Below are positions 10,976 to 25,313 of a stretch of 64,000 bases of DNA, piece after piece. Location: the NCBI GenBank assembly GCA_907164885.2, contig OU015490.1, forward strand, positions 210,223,443 through 210,287,442, written 5' to 3'. This DNA is from Dolomedes plantarius. Taxonomy: Eukaryota > Arthropoda > Arachnida > Araneae > Dolomedidae. The notes beneath the pieces were generated by a model. That model made no database searches. It was not told the DNA's origin and saw nothing but the letters and a program-made list of their open reading frames with translations. The translations under genes and the position numbers were made by a program. Position 1 is the stretch's first letter. Each line of letters opens with the position of its first letter.

Positions 10976-12389
10976 GACGACCAGTGCTGGCCGATCCGCA
11001 GAACAACATAGATGTGATCAACGCAGATCAACATCCGAGATGTACTCCGAGTCATCGTCGACCAATGAGATCCTGAACTCTTTTAGTGACGAGATACATA
11101 ACTCTTTTAATGAACTATAGTGCACAGTGACCAACAAATACTACTAGAACTGTTGATGTACAAGTGGTGGAGACGATTTCAATCGATAGTGACAGAATCC
11201 CCATGGGTGAGCATATTTGCTAACATTATTTATTTCACATCATTGCTTATTGCATACTCTCCACTTGCCCGCAATGGTCTGCATTGCCGGATATATGATG
11301 ATTAGGGTGAATTGTAATCGTAAATGAGTTATTTATTTGAATAATATTAAGAAGTCAGCGTGACGCTAAGCAATGTGTGTGTAAATTTATGTGTGAATAA
11401 ATTGTAAATATGTGTAACAAGAGTGTCTTATTTGAGAGTTGTACCCCTTTTCTTAGTTAAGTTACTGAGTCAGAATTGGTCGCAACATGGCGCAAATGTA
11501 CTTACATGATAAAAGCCTAGCGATCCCAAAGATCCCAAAGGTCGTTATCCCAAAGGTCGTAAAGATTGTGAAGAGTATAGATTGTGAAGTCCTAGATTGG
11601 GATATAACCCCTAACATGTTTGTGTTTTATTTCTCATATTCCAAATTTTCACTGATGAATAAAAATATTTAGGAGTGTAATTGGACTTAGCTTTCTCTAC
11701 CCTGCAGTAACCCTTGAATTTTTAAACATGTCTGGTTTGATAACTCTTTTTAGCCCATATGGACATACAGAGATTTCAATTTGAAATTCTAAATCACTCA
11801 AAGAACATAAATACGGGGATCAAGATTTATAGATTCAGTTGCAAAATAAGTTTAATTGCCTGTTTAAATACTTTCTCAACCGCTCATATTTTCTCCATGA
11901 CATTTCCCACCTAAAATCAAAATGGATAAAATAAAATATCATCTATAATCACTTGTACAATTCATTTATTCGCTCCAGAGGCTTAATTTTGAATGGTTAC
12001 TCGCTTACTACTCTTTTTCTATTTCCTGTGGTGTTCTGGAACGTTCAGTACAATACATGAAAATTCATAATTTCGTATGGTATAAAGAACTAATCAATTT
12101 GTGAGAAATTCCTTTATCAGACATTCCAGAAGAAATACATTCCACTCAGAGTTTATCAAGCACAAACTTCTCTGAGTTTGCATCATCATTAATTCTCCAG
12201 ATCAAATATGAAGTTACTGTTGTCTTACGATTTGTGTTTTTTTTTGTAAACTAATACAGAATTTCTTTCATTTTGAAAATTTTGCTCACAACTGACTTCT
12301 GTAAATTTAGTCGAAGTACACAAGTCCCTACTAAATATTAGCCAAATTATGTTATGAAATTAATTTATGTCTCTCGCTAAATCAAAAAT
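10976..12389. other. Nothing recognised
   Basis: Mixed AT-rich DNA. Short frames at 11120-11305 and 11487-11672 show no motif; 11530-11560 contains a small direct repeat (cccaaaggtcgt). Confidence 0.5.
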
Positions 12390-13090
12390 AAACATGACAA
12401 ATTGAATATAAAGTCCAGTATGCAAATCAAGAAACCTATGATTACATTGTTCCATGAAAACGCAATGAAAAGAAAGATACTTTTTTTACAAGGGTTCATT
12501 TAATGCATGTTTAGGAAACTGATTATAATACATTTTCGAACAAATAGGCAAATATATAAATTCCAATGTGTAAGTCATGGTGCCTGTGAGTACAGTGTTT
12601 CACGATAATATAATAAAAAACATGGACATTTTTTGTATTTTGGATAGAATGTTTAGGAAACTGCTTATGATATAATTACGGAAAAACAAGCATGTACATA
12701 AAGTCCAGTATGTAAATCATGAAACCTATAATTACAGTGTCTGATGACAATGTAATAAATAGCAAGATAGTTTTTGTATTAATGTTAATTTAACGCATGT
12801 TTAGTAAACTGTTTGTGCATTTACGAACAACTGGCAATTTCAAGAAGTCTAGTACGTAAATCATAAATTCTATGATTACAGAGTTTCAAGACAATATCAT
12901 AAAAAATAATACCCTTTTTTATTAAGCTTTATTTATGCAAATTTAGGAGAGTGTCTATGATACAGTTACAAATAACTAGGCCGTTAAGTGAAGTCCAGAA
13001 TGCAAATCATGAAACCTAAAGATACAGTGTTCCATGACAATGTAATGAAAATAAAGTTAATATCTTTTTGTAAAGGCTACTTATAAAGGT
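12390..13090. repeat. Degenerate tandem array, ~145 bp unit (5 copies)
   Basis: The phrase 'aaagtccagtatgcaaatca' with 'gaaacctatgattacagtgt' and 'ccatgacaatgtaat' recurs near 12410, 12560, 12701, 12845 and 12990, a spacing of about 145 bp. Units have diverged and no open frame persists. Confidence 0.8.
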
Positions 13091-13966
13091 TACTTACTGC
13101 ATGTTGTAAAAATTGACTGTCCACAATATTAAGTGATGAAAATTTGATTTTTTAGAACTTAACAAAAATATTTATTCTTACTTTTTAACTTTACTTTAGT
13201 CCCCTGTATTTTACCAAATTAAAATTCTTGCATTATTTGCTATTTTTATGATTTTATATTCTCCGAAATTCATACATTTTTCCGATTAAAGAATATTTCT
13301 CAAACAAACAATTTCCGAAGCGTTTTTTTTATAAAAACCGGCAAGAGTATTATGTTTCAAAGCCTCTTAAAACTAGGTGGACTTTGAAAATTCCTCTTTT
13401 CATGTTTTTAGTATTATTCTCTGTGCATTTTCCAAAAATAAGACGTTTTACGAGGAATTAGATTACATCGATTAATTTTATGGGCGTAGGAGTGTTTCAA
13501 ATATCACCACGCTTTTTCATAAAACCCAAAACAACATTAGGTTGTTTTAGCAACCACACTTTGAGACTGAAATCTAAAAATTTCAATTTAAGCGTGTTTA
13601 CAAATGAAAGTTATTTAAAAGGACTTAAGCTGGTGTAAAAAGATTTTTTTAGCCTGTAAAACATTCTTTGACATTTGGAATCTTTGTTATGCAAAATAAA
13701 AATAGAATTTTCATCTTAATCCTAACCGTGTGTTTTCATTACAAATTTTAAAACTGTGTCAAAATTATATTTTACAAATTTATTCAAAAGTATTTAAGTC
13801 CTGCTGCGGTTAATTGTTTTAATTTAAAAGAATATATATTTAGATTAAAGTCAGAGGAGTTTTTATTAATAATTAAAAAAATATGTTTCTTATCGAGAGA
13901 TTTGGGCAGGTATAAAACTTTATAGGATTTTAACACTTAAGGTAAACAACAAATGTTTTCGCCTTC

Positions 13967-14015
<49 letters not shown>

Positions 14016-14848
14016 ATGTGTGTGTGTGTGAGTGTCAATAGAATTGTCATGTGCTAATTTATGTCTGGAGCAATTGACCGATTCTTACGAGAAGTTTTTA
14101 TTCCCTATTTTAAACTAACCTGCTTGACCTGATTGCATTTATTTTCAATTTACTAAAATAAGCCTAGTATTTGTTACATATTTTCCATTTTACAGAAATA
14201 CTAATGCAAGCAAAACACTGAAATGAAAACGTTACCAATTATTCATAACCGAGTAGAAATATTTCTTTTTGCAAAAGAGAATTCCATAGATTTTCTTTTT
14301 TTTTGTTTCAGTTACTTCCTAGATGAAATTATTTTGAAAGAAATATTTTAACTAGTTTTGCAGTTTGGATAATTATCTATACACTACAATCTTGTAAGAA
14401 AATATGCTTTTAAGTTTTGTTTTTTATCTTAAAAATACAAAAGAGATATGAATTATATGCTAATTAAAAAATATGTATATTAAAAGAGCCATAAGAATAA
14501 AATTCGAGAAATATTTAAAATTTTCTTTAGTTTCCACAGATAAAGATAATTTAAGTTATTTCTTCATATGATTTAAAATATTATATGTACAGTCTGCTTA
14601 TTTACATCGACATATTATATTCTATAGGGAAATTTAAGATTTTAAATGCTCAATTGCGCATTTCAATTTACTCAGGTTTTGTTAATATCACCCCGTGGTG
14701 GATGATAGCACTAAAGTTTCAGAATTTTCCAAACGGACTATTCAATTATGACTTTTTTAACGCTCTCGTGTGCACTTTAGTGAATTTTATACTTAATAAG
14801 TGAATTTCATACTTAATAATTTTAGTGAATTTTATACTTAATAATTTT
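13091..14848. other. AT-rich DNA, no gene recognised
   Basis: Apart from the dinucleotide tract at 13967-14032, nothing is supported here. Confidence 0.5.
13967..14032. repeat. (TA)n(TG)n microsatellite
   Basis: A TA tract of about 25 bases passes into a TG tract of about 40 bases. Confidence 0.95.
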
Positions 14849-14890
14849 ATACTCGATAAGTGTTAATTTGAATTTACACTTATCGAGTAT
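14849..14890. repeat. 15-bp perfect inverted repeat
   Basis: Arm 14849-14863 (atactcgataagtgt) is perfectly complementary to 14876-14890, with a 12-base loop. Just upstream, 'gaattttatacttaataa'-type phrases repeat three times (14783-14850). Confidence 0.85.
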
Positions 14891-15600
14891 GGCTCCCTTC
14901 TACCCAGACTTGGGTATATATAATTTGAAGTGGCATTCTAAATGAATTTGATACAAACACAGTTTATACATGAAACAACGTTTATTGAATATTCTTGCAC
15001 ATGTAGGCTTTGCTTTTAACAACAAGATTCATACGTACTACTTGTACAGATATATAAATACAGCTTTCAAGAAGAATATATTTTTAAATACTCACGAACA
15101 GTAAGTCAACCAGCAATTCTGCCACGTAAACTTTGGACCCCTAAGAACTAGCGCTGGTTAACACTTGGAGCTACTTACCTCGTAGCTCCCTCTCGCTTAT
15201 CTATCAACTTTAACAAAACCTTTTTCCCTTTGTATTAATCAAGCTGCTTGGTATTTATACCAAGCGTGTATGCCGAAATTAGCATATCTCAAGCAGCTTC
15301 TTTAATTCATTCACTCAAAAGTTCGATTCTTGTGAATCGAATCTTATGTATACCTTACACACTGTCTAAGTAAACCTTTATAAATTAATGAATATAATAT
15401 AAAAATGGGGAAAATTTGTGTTTTTTTGTCTAGCAGAATGCAATTGAAATATCAGGTTAAATTATTTTTTATTATCACAACCGTAATAAGTAACATCCGT
15501 TGATGAACTGATATTCCTTGACTATAACTCCTGTTGGTGAAAAGAAAAAAATATCCTTGTCAATTAATTCATACTTTTGTCGAATTGTTGATATAATTTA
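14891..15600. other. Nothing recognised; small palindrome near 15244
   Basis: 'gcttggta' and 'taccaagc' form an 8-bp hairpin at about 15244-15263. No gene or element is supported. Confidence 0.5.
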
Positions 15601-16351
15601 GAAATTCAATTTTCTTACTGTTTTGACTAAATAAGAAAGATGCATTTTGAATCTACATCAACTCTTTGAAAGCTGACGTGATGAAAGATTTGATATAAAT
15701 TCAAAACGTATGATTATTATTACTTTAACAAAATAAGAAAGATGCATTTCGAATTTATATTAATTCTTCAAAAGATGAAGTGATGAAAGTGTTGGTAGAA
15801 ATTCAAATCGTATATTTATTATTACTTTGACTATAAAAGAGAGTGATGAAAGACATGATATAAATTAAAAACGTGTCTTTCTTATTACTTTTACTAAATA
15901 AGTGAGTGATGAAAGAGTCGGTAGAAATTCAAAACATATATTTCTAATTACTTTGACTAAATAAGAGAGAAATATAAATTCAAAATGTATTCTTATTACT
16001 TTAACAACATAAGAAAGATACATTTTGAATTTATATCAACTCTTTAAAAACTGAAGTGATGAAAGAGTTGGTAGAAATTCAAAACATATATTTCCTATTA
16101 CTTTGACTAAATAAGACATTGATGAGAAAGATGATATAAATTCAAATCGTATCTTTCTTATTACTTTAACAAAATAAGAATGATGTACACTCATGGACAA
16201 AAAAATTAGCGCACCAAGAAATAATTTCGGGATCGTAACGAAACTTGCAATAAAGGTACATGTCGGGGAGATATGCAAATGATTAGAAATGCAGTGTGAT
16301 TGCGCATTACACATAGCCGGTAGAGGGCGTTGAACATCGTACTCTGTGGAG

Positions 16352-16358
16352 TATAAAA
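16352..16358 (+). promoter_or_regulatory. TATA box of copy A transposase
   Basis: TATAAAA lies 68 bases upstream of the ancestral ATG (16420). Copy C has the same motif at the same distance; copy B has TCTAAAA. Confidence 0.5.
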
Positions 16359-16419
16359 CAGGTAACCAAAGCTTGTTTGAGTGTGCTGAATCATTTACAA
16401 AGAAAGAGCTGACATAGAC

Positions 16420-17444
16420 ATGCCATTACGCCGTGTTCGAAGACAATATAAGCAGTTGTCGCAGTTTGAGAGGGGAGAATAGTCGGGATGATGGAAGGTG
16501 GGTGGTCAGCTAGGCGAGTAGCTCGTCAATTAGGCCGCTCTGATTCTGTTGTGAGGAGGTGTTCGGACCAGTGGACCCGAGAGATGTCATGTACACGAAG
16601 ACCAGGCTCAGGACACCTTCGACAGACCAGTCGTCGAGAAGACCGCCGCATCGTAAGAAATGCACGCGTACAGCTAACTGCTTCATCGGCCGCCATCCAG
16701 GCACAGGTAGCACCTTCACTAGGGGCCTCTGTGTCTTCTCGAACCATACGAAGGCACCTGGCTCAAGGACAGTTGGTATCGCGGCGCCCATTACGTGTGC
16801 TGCCCTTGACGCCCACCCATCGACGCCTCCGTTTGGAGTTTTGCCGCGCACGAGGAAACTGGACTGCAGCGGAATGGAACCAGGTCGTTTTTAGCAACGA
16901 ATCCAGATTCAATCTCGGCAGTGATGACAATCGTGTTCGTGTGTGGAGAGCCCGTGGTGAACGCTTCAATCCTGCCTTTGCTGTACAGCCACACATCGCT
17001 CCCACACCTGGTGTGATGGTATGGGGTGCCATTGCCTACAATACACGGTCACCCCTAGTATTGTTCCGTGGCACCATGACAGCCCAGCGGTATGTTCATG
17101 AAATCCTTCAAACACATGTGTTGCCACTCATGCAACGGCTCCCAGGAGCCATTTTTCAACAAGACAATGCTCGGCCTCATACGGCAAGGGTGTCACAAGA
17201 CTGTCTCCGCAGTGTTACTACCCTTCCTTGGCCTGCCCGATCCCCAGATTTGTCTCCAATCGAGCATATCTGGGATCATTTGGGACGACGAGTTGGGCAT
17301 CCCACGAGTTTGAACGAACTAGAGGCAAGGTTACAGCAAATATGGAACGAAATGTCTCAAGACATCATACAGAACTTGTATGACTCAATGCCCGATCGTA
17401 TCGCATCGTGCATTCGCGCTAGAGGGGGTCCAACGGAGTATTAA
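16420..17444 (+). pseudogene. Tc1-like transposase, copy A, inactivated
   Basis: The ancestral start is the ATG at 16420 (MPLRRVRRQY...). A one-base deletion in a G run near 16473 shifts the frame, leaving 318 codons open from 16488. The remaining protein keeps a HTH (SARRVARQLGR), a second HTH (SVSSRTIRRHL) and most of the DDE domain. The first catalytic Asp is Asn (VVFSNESRF against VVFSDESRF in copy B), a GAC to AAC change. The AT-hook-like GRPR reads GHLR. The second Asp (QQDN) and the Glu (SPIEH) are intact, separated by 32 residues. The frameshift and catalytic loss make it non-functional as a transposase. Confidence 0.92.
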
Positions 17445-17939
17445 ATCCTACGTTCTTTTGCCTTTTTCTCTGAAATAAATTATCCTTTTTCTTTGAGTTT
17501 CTTATCATTTACTTATATCAAAGTAGTCATTACGTATGTAAAATTTCGTTTCATTTTGACGACTCCTTCTTGGTGCGCTAATTTTTTTGTCCATGAGTGT
17601 ACTTCGAATTTATATCAATCATATTTAAAAGTTGAAGTGATGACAAAATTGATAGAAATTCAACGCGGGATTTTTTTTAATGAAGTAATAAAAAGTAAAA
17701 CTAAAAAAAAAAATGTTATCTTTGAAATTTGATGTCAAAAACAGACTTTTCTCTTAAAAATTATCTAAAAACTGTCTTATGCAATAGCTTGAAAAATGTG
17801 ATAGGAGAAAAACGCCAGTTCTTATACTAAATGGAAACAATTATATACTGACAAACAGAAAAAAAATGAAAATGTGAAATTTAACAAAAATTAAGATGTT
17901 ATGAAAATAGTGAGATAATGTAGTTTATTAGAACATAAA

Positions 17940-18620
17940 GTGAGGAAAAAAATTAAAATAACAGAGGTTAAAACTGGAGTAACATATGATAGGTGTCAAC
18001 TACCTCTATTAACCTAAACTGTAAGAGGTTTATGAATGTTTCCAAAAACTTACAGCTTTGACATAGAATCCTAGGAATTAAGATAACTAAGCAAAATGAA
18101 GAAATGGACATAAAAAAACGGTCTTTGGGTTTGTTTGAAAAACTAATTTTTATTGTTTCAGATGAAGATAAATACACTGAAATATATTATCAATAGTGGA
18201 TTAACTGCCAATAAATTAAATATCATCGCAATTATTAAGAAGAGTAGTATTTAGATAACAATAAATGTGTGTTGCATTCTTCTAATTCATTTAAAAATAT
18301 ATATTTTGTTGTTTGAGCCAAATATATCTAAAACTTCTAGTTCACAAAAGAAATCACAAAAAATTGGTTTAACCTGCAATAAAATGAATAGCGCAGAAAT
18401 TATTAAGAGGTGATATTATCCATTGCAGAACAATAAATGCGTCAAAATTGACTAAGAAATTATTTAAAAAATAATTTTTTAATCTTTGAACAGAAGATTA
18501 ATAACACTTAGTTGTGTGATGTACCCACAATTAGATTCACCTGCAATAAAAGGAATATCACAATAATTAGTATTTAGATGCATAGTACTGTAGTGAGAAA
18601 ATGTGCATTGATTGGTAGTA
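17940..18620. repeat. Interspersed/tandem repeat family R170, block 1
   Basis: Phrases 'cttacagctttgacatagaa', 'tttcagatgaagataaataca', 'attaactgccaataaa' and 'cagaaattattaaga' occur here, some several times (near 18190, 18370, 18540), and recur at 20150-21050. This is old repetitive DNA with no coding capacity. Confidence 0.6.
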
Positions 18621-20149
18621 CTTGTGAGCTTGATGAAAATGTTCATAAAGTTCAATCATACGAATGTTCTATCATACGCAAATTATTATGAAGAAGTGAA
18701 GAAGTTCAGCTCTATCGAATAAAGGATGATTGTTCGTAAACACACTGGCCGAAAATTAAATAGGTAGTGGTAGTATAAAATTAGACTCTCGTAGAATAGA
18801 ATATCTGCCCAGAAGGAAAAAGTTCGTCTACAGCGATATACTGTAGAACACAGTTCTGCAGAGCACACGGTAAAATATACCAGATGAAATCATGTAGTTA
18901 GAAAAACAGCGGTAGTACATTAAATGTAGATGGGCGGAATAATTTACTTCATCATATCGTTGTTTCTATTCAATACATACCACAAGTCCGAACTTTAAAG
19001 GTGATGCGAGAATCATCTACGATGGCTTGTGCCGCTAAATAACTCTAGGTTCGTTGGCTGCTCAAAGTAGGTCGCTGGTATAAATGAAGAGTAAAATAAT
19101 TCATACTATCTTTTTCAAAAAAAAACGTAGTTTATTTGTTCTTAACATTTAAAATCAAAAGAATCTGGGCTAACGTAATAAAGAACAAGGTGATGGTCTG
19201 CTAAATAACAAGGACTTCAGGTCAACACGACCACTTAGGTTCGAAGCCAACAAATAAATTAATGAAGATTGAGCAATCAGCATCAGCTCAAAAAAATCAC
19301 GAAAAATCATTCAAAGCTCTAAATATCACAAAAAATTCAAAGCTCCCTTCACCAAGTTCCGGCTTAGAGCCGACCCTCGGATCCGAGGAGGGGGGAGGAA
19401 GAGCAAAAAAATATATTCAACAATAGAATAGTTGAAATTTATCAGTCTGAGTATAAGAATATTTTTTTCAGCACTGGATAGCGCAAGGAGAGAAGGGTTG
19501 CACTACATCCAATCCTGCCAAAGCGTGCAGAGAGGGAGAGGAGAAACACAATTAAAAACGTGGCAACAACTTTGTGTCCATAAAATAAAAACGAGAAGCA
19601 TCGTCAAAAAAGGAAACCCTACGTAGCCACATTTCTCTTGTCCAAAGAAGTCTCCTAGGGATTTGATTGATTGATCTTGTCCAATCAGAGGAACTGCTTA
19701 GCAAGAGCGAACTTCAACCGAGAGGAACATTTTCCCAAAGATTCTATCGGTTTCTCAGAAAACTAATTTCGTCTGTACGACACCGGAAATAAATACACGC
19801 ACAGCAAGAAAGCGGAAATAGGAAAATTGCCTCCTTTATTTCAAAACGGGAGTTTCGCTGGGCTATGTCCACCAATTATTATGGTTAACAAAACGGTGAA
19901 CGGGGAAGATAAGACATCTTATTTTCTGGACACAAGAGCTAGCCATTACAGAGCACAGACAAAAAGGGGGGGAGGTCTTTTATGACAGAAAGCGCTCGAC
20001 CAGATGTTTACATGAAAGGCCATGGAAATTACGGAGGAAGAGCCGATAAACGATTTTAGACCTCCCACGAAAGTGAGGACCGAAGTAAAAATAAAACGGC
20101 GAATGGAAAGGAATTAACCAGAAGTACAGAAATTAGAAGGAGAATTAAA
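18621..20149. other. Unclassified; GC-richer part 19320-20000
   Basis: The segment separates two blocks of the same repeat family. The part from about 19320 to 20000 is less AT-rich, with G-rich runs (near 19388 and 19970), but no domain, TIR or LTR is recognised. It may be an unidentified insertion. Confidence 0.4.
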
Positions 20150-21050
20150 ATTAATATTACAGTTACAATTAAATTTTGATTATAGAATAAAATTAAGTAA
20201 TATTAACATAATAAAATGAACCTGCTGCGAAATTCCTCGTTAAAAGTACATCTTACAAAACAATAAAATGCATATTACTGTATTTAAATTTATTTTAAAA
20301 GTTGTTATGCTTTAGCTGAAGATTAATAACACTTTCAATATAGTGATAACACCAACAGTGGGTTTTCCCTCAATAAAATGAACGGTACAGCATTTTTTAA
20401 GAGCTATAGTACCTTTTACATAAAAATAAATGCACATTAAGATCAGATTTAATGAACACTTTAAAAGAAAATCAATCAATCCATTTGGAAACTTTTCAAC
20501 CAAGTAGATATAGGAAATGATTTATGAACAGATTCATCAAAAATCTTACAGTTTTAATATTGAATTCTATGAATTAAGTAAAACAAACAATCGCTAAGAA
20601 CAGGTAGAAAGAAACTGTCGTCGTATTTGTTTAAAAAACCGTTTTTTCCTGTTTCAGGCGCAAATAAAGATAGTAAAAGATATCATCAACATTAGATTAT
20701 TCAGCATTAAATTGAATATTACAGTAATTATTAAAAAATGGTAGTATATTATACATAACATACCATTCCTTTTACACAAGTGCGATAGTACCTTTTATAG
20801 AACAATTAATACGTGTTAAGATCAGGTTTAATTTACATCTTCAAATAATATTAATCTATCCATTTGGAAACTTTTCAACCAAGTAGATATAGGAAATGAT
20901 TTAATAACAGACTTTTCATAAAACTTACAGTTCTGACATATAAGTCTATGAATTAAGTGAAACAAACAGTATCTAAAATTGAGCAGAAAGAAAGGTCATT
21001 GAATAAGTTTATAAAAATGTTATTTAAGATTCCTATCTTAGAGTATTTAA
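20150..21050. repeat. Repeat family R170, block 2
   Basis: The sequence repeats the phrases of block 1. Internally 'cattttggaaacttttcaacc'-like text with 'aagtagatataggaaatgat' occurs at about 20480 and 20860, and 'gaacaataaatgc'-like text occurs at 20420 and 20800. Confidence 0.6.
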
Positions 21051-21948
21051 ACACTATCTAAGTGTGATACAAATATTTCCTAACACTTTAATGCAGAAAA
21101 ACAAGGTATAATAAGTTTTAAAATGACTTCATGAGGCGTATGATCCCAGGCGCTTCTTGCATCATGGCTTTCACGCTGCATTTCCAAGAACTTCGGTCAC
21201 TTGTGTCTCACTAACGTTTGCCAACAACTGAGATAAGTGGTTTCACTTAGAGTATGTGCTTAGCGAATGTTCCACTTCAGTGCACAGGCCATTTATCATT
21301 GAGTTACTTAACACTTCCCTTCCGAAGAACTCTCTGTATATACTCGTACTGATAATACTTGCGCGAGAGAACTTCTGATATGAAGAAAATGATCTGTAAT
21401 GGTGTTAACATCAGTAATTCTTGCTAACTAGCAATGAACAAAATTCGTTGTTTGTACCGTTTATTCTAAGAAAAAACATAATGAGAATATTTATTTCTAT
21501 GTAATAGATTTTTATTCCTTACGTGTACAGTTTATTTTTAATGTACAGTCTAGTATGAGAAAACAAATATAATATTATAAAAATATTAAGATTACAATTT
21601 TAATTGAGAATCTTATAATAGTTAAATAGGCATTTTCAACTTCTATATATGTAACGATATAAATTCTACATATGACTATATATAAATATTAAGTATCAGG
21701 TAAAATTTAATGGAATATTAGTTTAGATTGCGTTGTTTTAAACCTTCGGCATATAAGTCATTGTGTAACCTAAACACATGCACACACACATACATATATA
21801 AAAGAGAGAACCTACTATAATATTTGAATTAAAAAAATATAAAATTATAATTTAATGTGTATTGGATTTCAGTGTATTGGATGCGTATTGGATAGTTCAG
21901 TGGTTTTACTCTTAACAAGCAATAATTGATTTATATTTCATATATATA
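21051..21948. other. Nothing recognised
   Basis: Bases 21130-21360 are slightly less AT-rich but lack a long frame or known motif. Confidence 0.5.
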
Positions 21949-22057
<109 letters not shown>

Positions 22058-22318
22058 TGAGAAATTATTTTTAATCATTGAATGAAAGATAAACAATAGT
22101 GCAGTAAAAATGATAGTTTGACTCAGTTAAATTTATCCAATTAAAATTTACGATATTCAATAAATATGGTATTCCCAAAAAGTACTAAAATATCATTTGA
22201 GAAAACTTGAGAAACATTTAACAGGATAAGTTCTAGAAAACTTTAACATTAATATTTATTTGATGTTTGTCACTTCAAAATGGGGAAGAATTTACTGTTT
22301 TTGTCATTGAATTTACAT

Positions 22319-23141
<823 letters not shown>

Positions 23142-23621
23142 ATGATTCTAAATGAACTTATGTTTTTCCGATATGTAGATGATATACTCATATGTTTTAA
23201 TGAAAACTTAAATGAAATAGATATTAATTTTTACCCTAAAAATCTTAAACTAGTGGAGACTGATAAAGATAACTATGGAAATTTGGTATTTTTAGACTTG
23301 AGTTTAAATGTTAATCAAAATCTAATATCATACTGTCTATATGATAAACGCGAGTTTTACAACTTTAAGACTGTTAGGATTATGAACTGGAATAATGCTC
23401 TACATTTAAATATTAAACGCAATATAGTTACTAACCAGTTCATACGTTGTCAACGTTTACATTCAAACAAAAAAACTATGGACGTCAGTATAATTAAATT
23501 CTTAACTATAGCTATTGACCAGGGTTTTCCAGTCAATTTCCTCGTATCTATTCTAACCCAGTTTTTTAATTTAGACAATAAAGATTGTATGAATCGCTTT
23601 AAAATAAGCTGGCAACACTAA
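23142..23621 (+). pseudogene. Penelope-like reverse transcriptase, C-terminal fragment
   Basis: A 159-codon frame begins in the RT palm at FFRYVDDILICFN, which carries the YxDD catalytic motif. It continues with LVFLDLSL, CLYDKREFYNFK and NIVTNQFIRCQRL. The order YxDD, FLDL, Y-x-K and IxxNQxIR fits the C-terminal half of Penelope-like or closely related RTs. Motifs before YVDD are absent, so the copy is 5'-truncated. Its last part (MDV...GFPVNFL...ILTQFF) matches the fragment at 34638-34790. No endonuclease domain is visible. Confidence 0.7.
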
Positions 23622-24100
23622 AAAAATTTCCCTAATTCGGCGATATTTATCCCCACTATGTCTATAAAATGTGAGTGTGCAAGGGTTTCGTGTCTCTTTG
23701 CTTGGTGGGAGCTAAGTATTTTGTATATATATATAGTGTATATGTTAGTGAATAATTATTTAGTTAATTAGTATTATTCTATTTCTGTAACTTAGTATTA
23801 AGATTTTTTTCATTCTATTCATCTTGTAATTATGTTTTTAGTTGACTACATTAGTAAACTATCTGGTTTAAATTATCTATTTCACCTAAAATATTTTTCC
23901 TCTTCATAATTTTTTATTATTGTCTTGGTGTTATAGCCGACCTCCGGGAGTGTTGCCTGGCTTAAAACATGTTTAACCGGGGTTGGGGGGTCACAACCCC
24001 CCCCCAGTCATTAACTATACCACCTCCAATTCCGATTTTTGCTTATTTATATATGTGTATCTTATTTCAGGTTAGAGGAGTATTAAATGGTCACATCTGC
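23622..24100 (+). other. 3' region of the RT fragment, shared block
   Basis: The non-coding tail contains 'cgacctccgggagtgttgcc' (about 23938) followed by G-rich and C-rich runs around 'ggtcacaac'. The same block follows the RT fragment at 34.6 kb (about 34948-35020). It therefore appears to be the conserved 3' end of one retroelement family. Confidence 0.6.
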
Positions 24101-24125
24101 CCTTTTAATTATCTTAATTTTAAAT

Positions 24126-25313
<1,188 letters not shown>

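Larger units (their letters stand above)
16188..17599 (+). mobile_element. Tc1-like element, copy A (1412 bp)
   Basis: Both ends carry a 33-bp inverted repeat starting cactcatggacaaaaaaatt, identical between the two ends over 33 bases. TA duplications lie at 16186-16187 and 17600-17601. Length, TA target and a single transposase gene are typical of Tc1 elements. Two more copies of the same family occur at 35296 and 48901. Confidence 0.95.
15600..17690. repeat. Degenerate ~100 bp tandem array, split by Tc1-like copy A
   Basis: The phrases 'aaataagaaagatgcatttt', 'atatcaactctt', 'gaagtgatgaaag' and 'ggtagaaattcaaaa' recur between 15600 and 16187 and resume at 17602-17690, after the transposon. 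The element at 16188-17599 therefore landed at a TA inside an existing array. Confidence 0.75.

Noticed and set aside
16510..17032. Several overlapping frames on both strands within Tc1-like copies A, B and C
   Set aside because: Shadows of the transposase gene; the same shadows recur in all three copies because of shared sequence.
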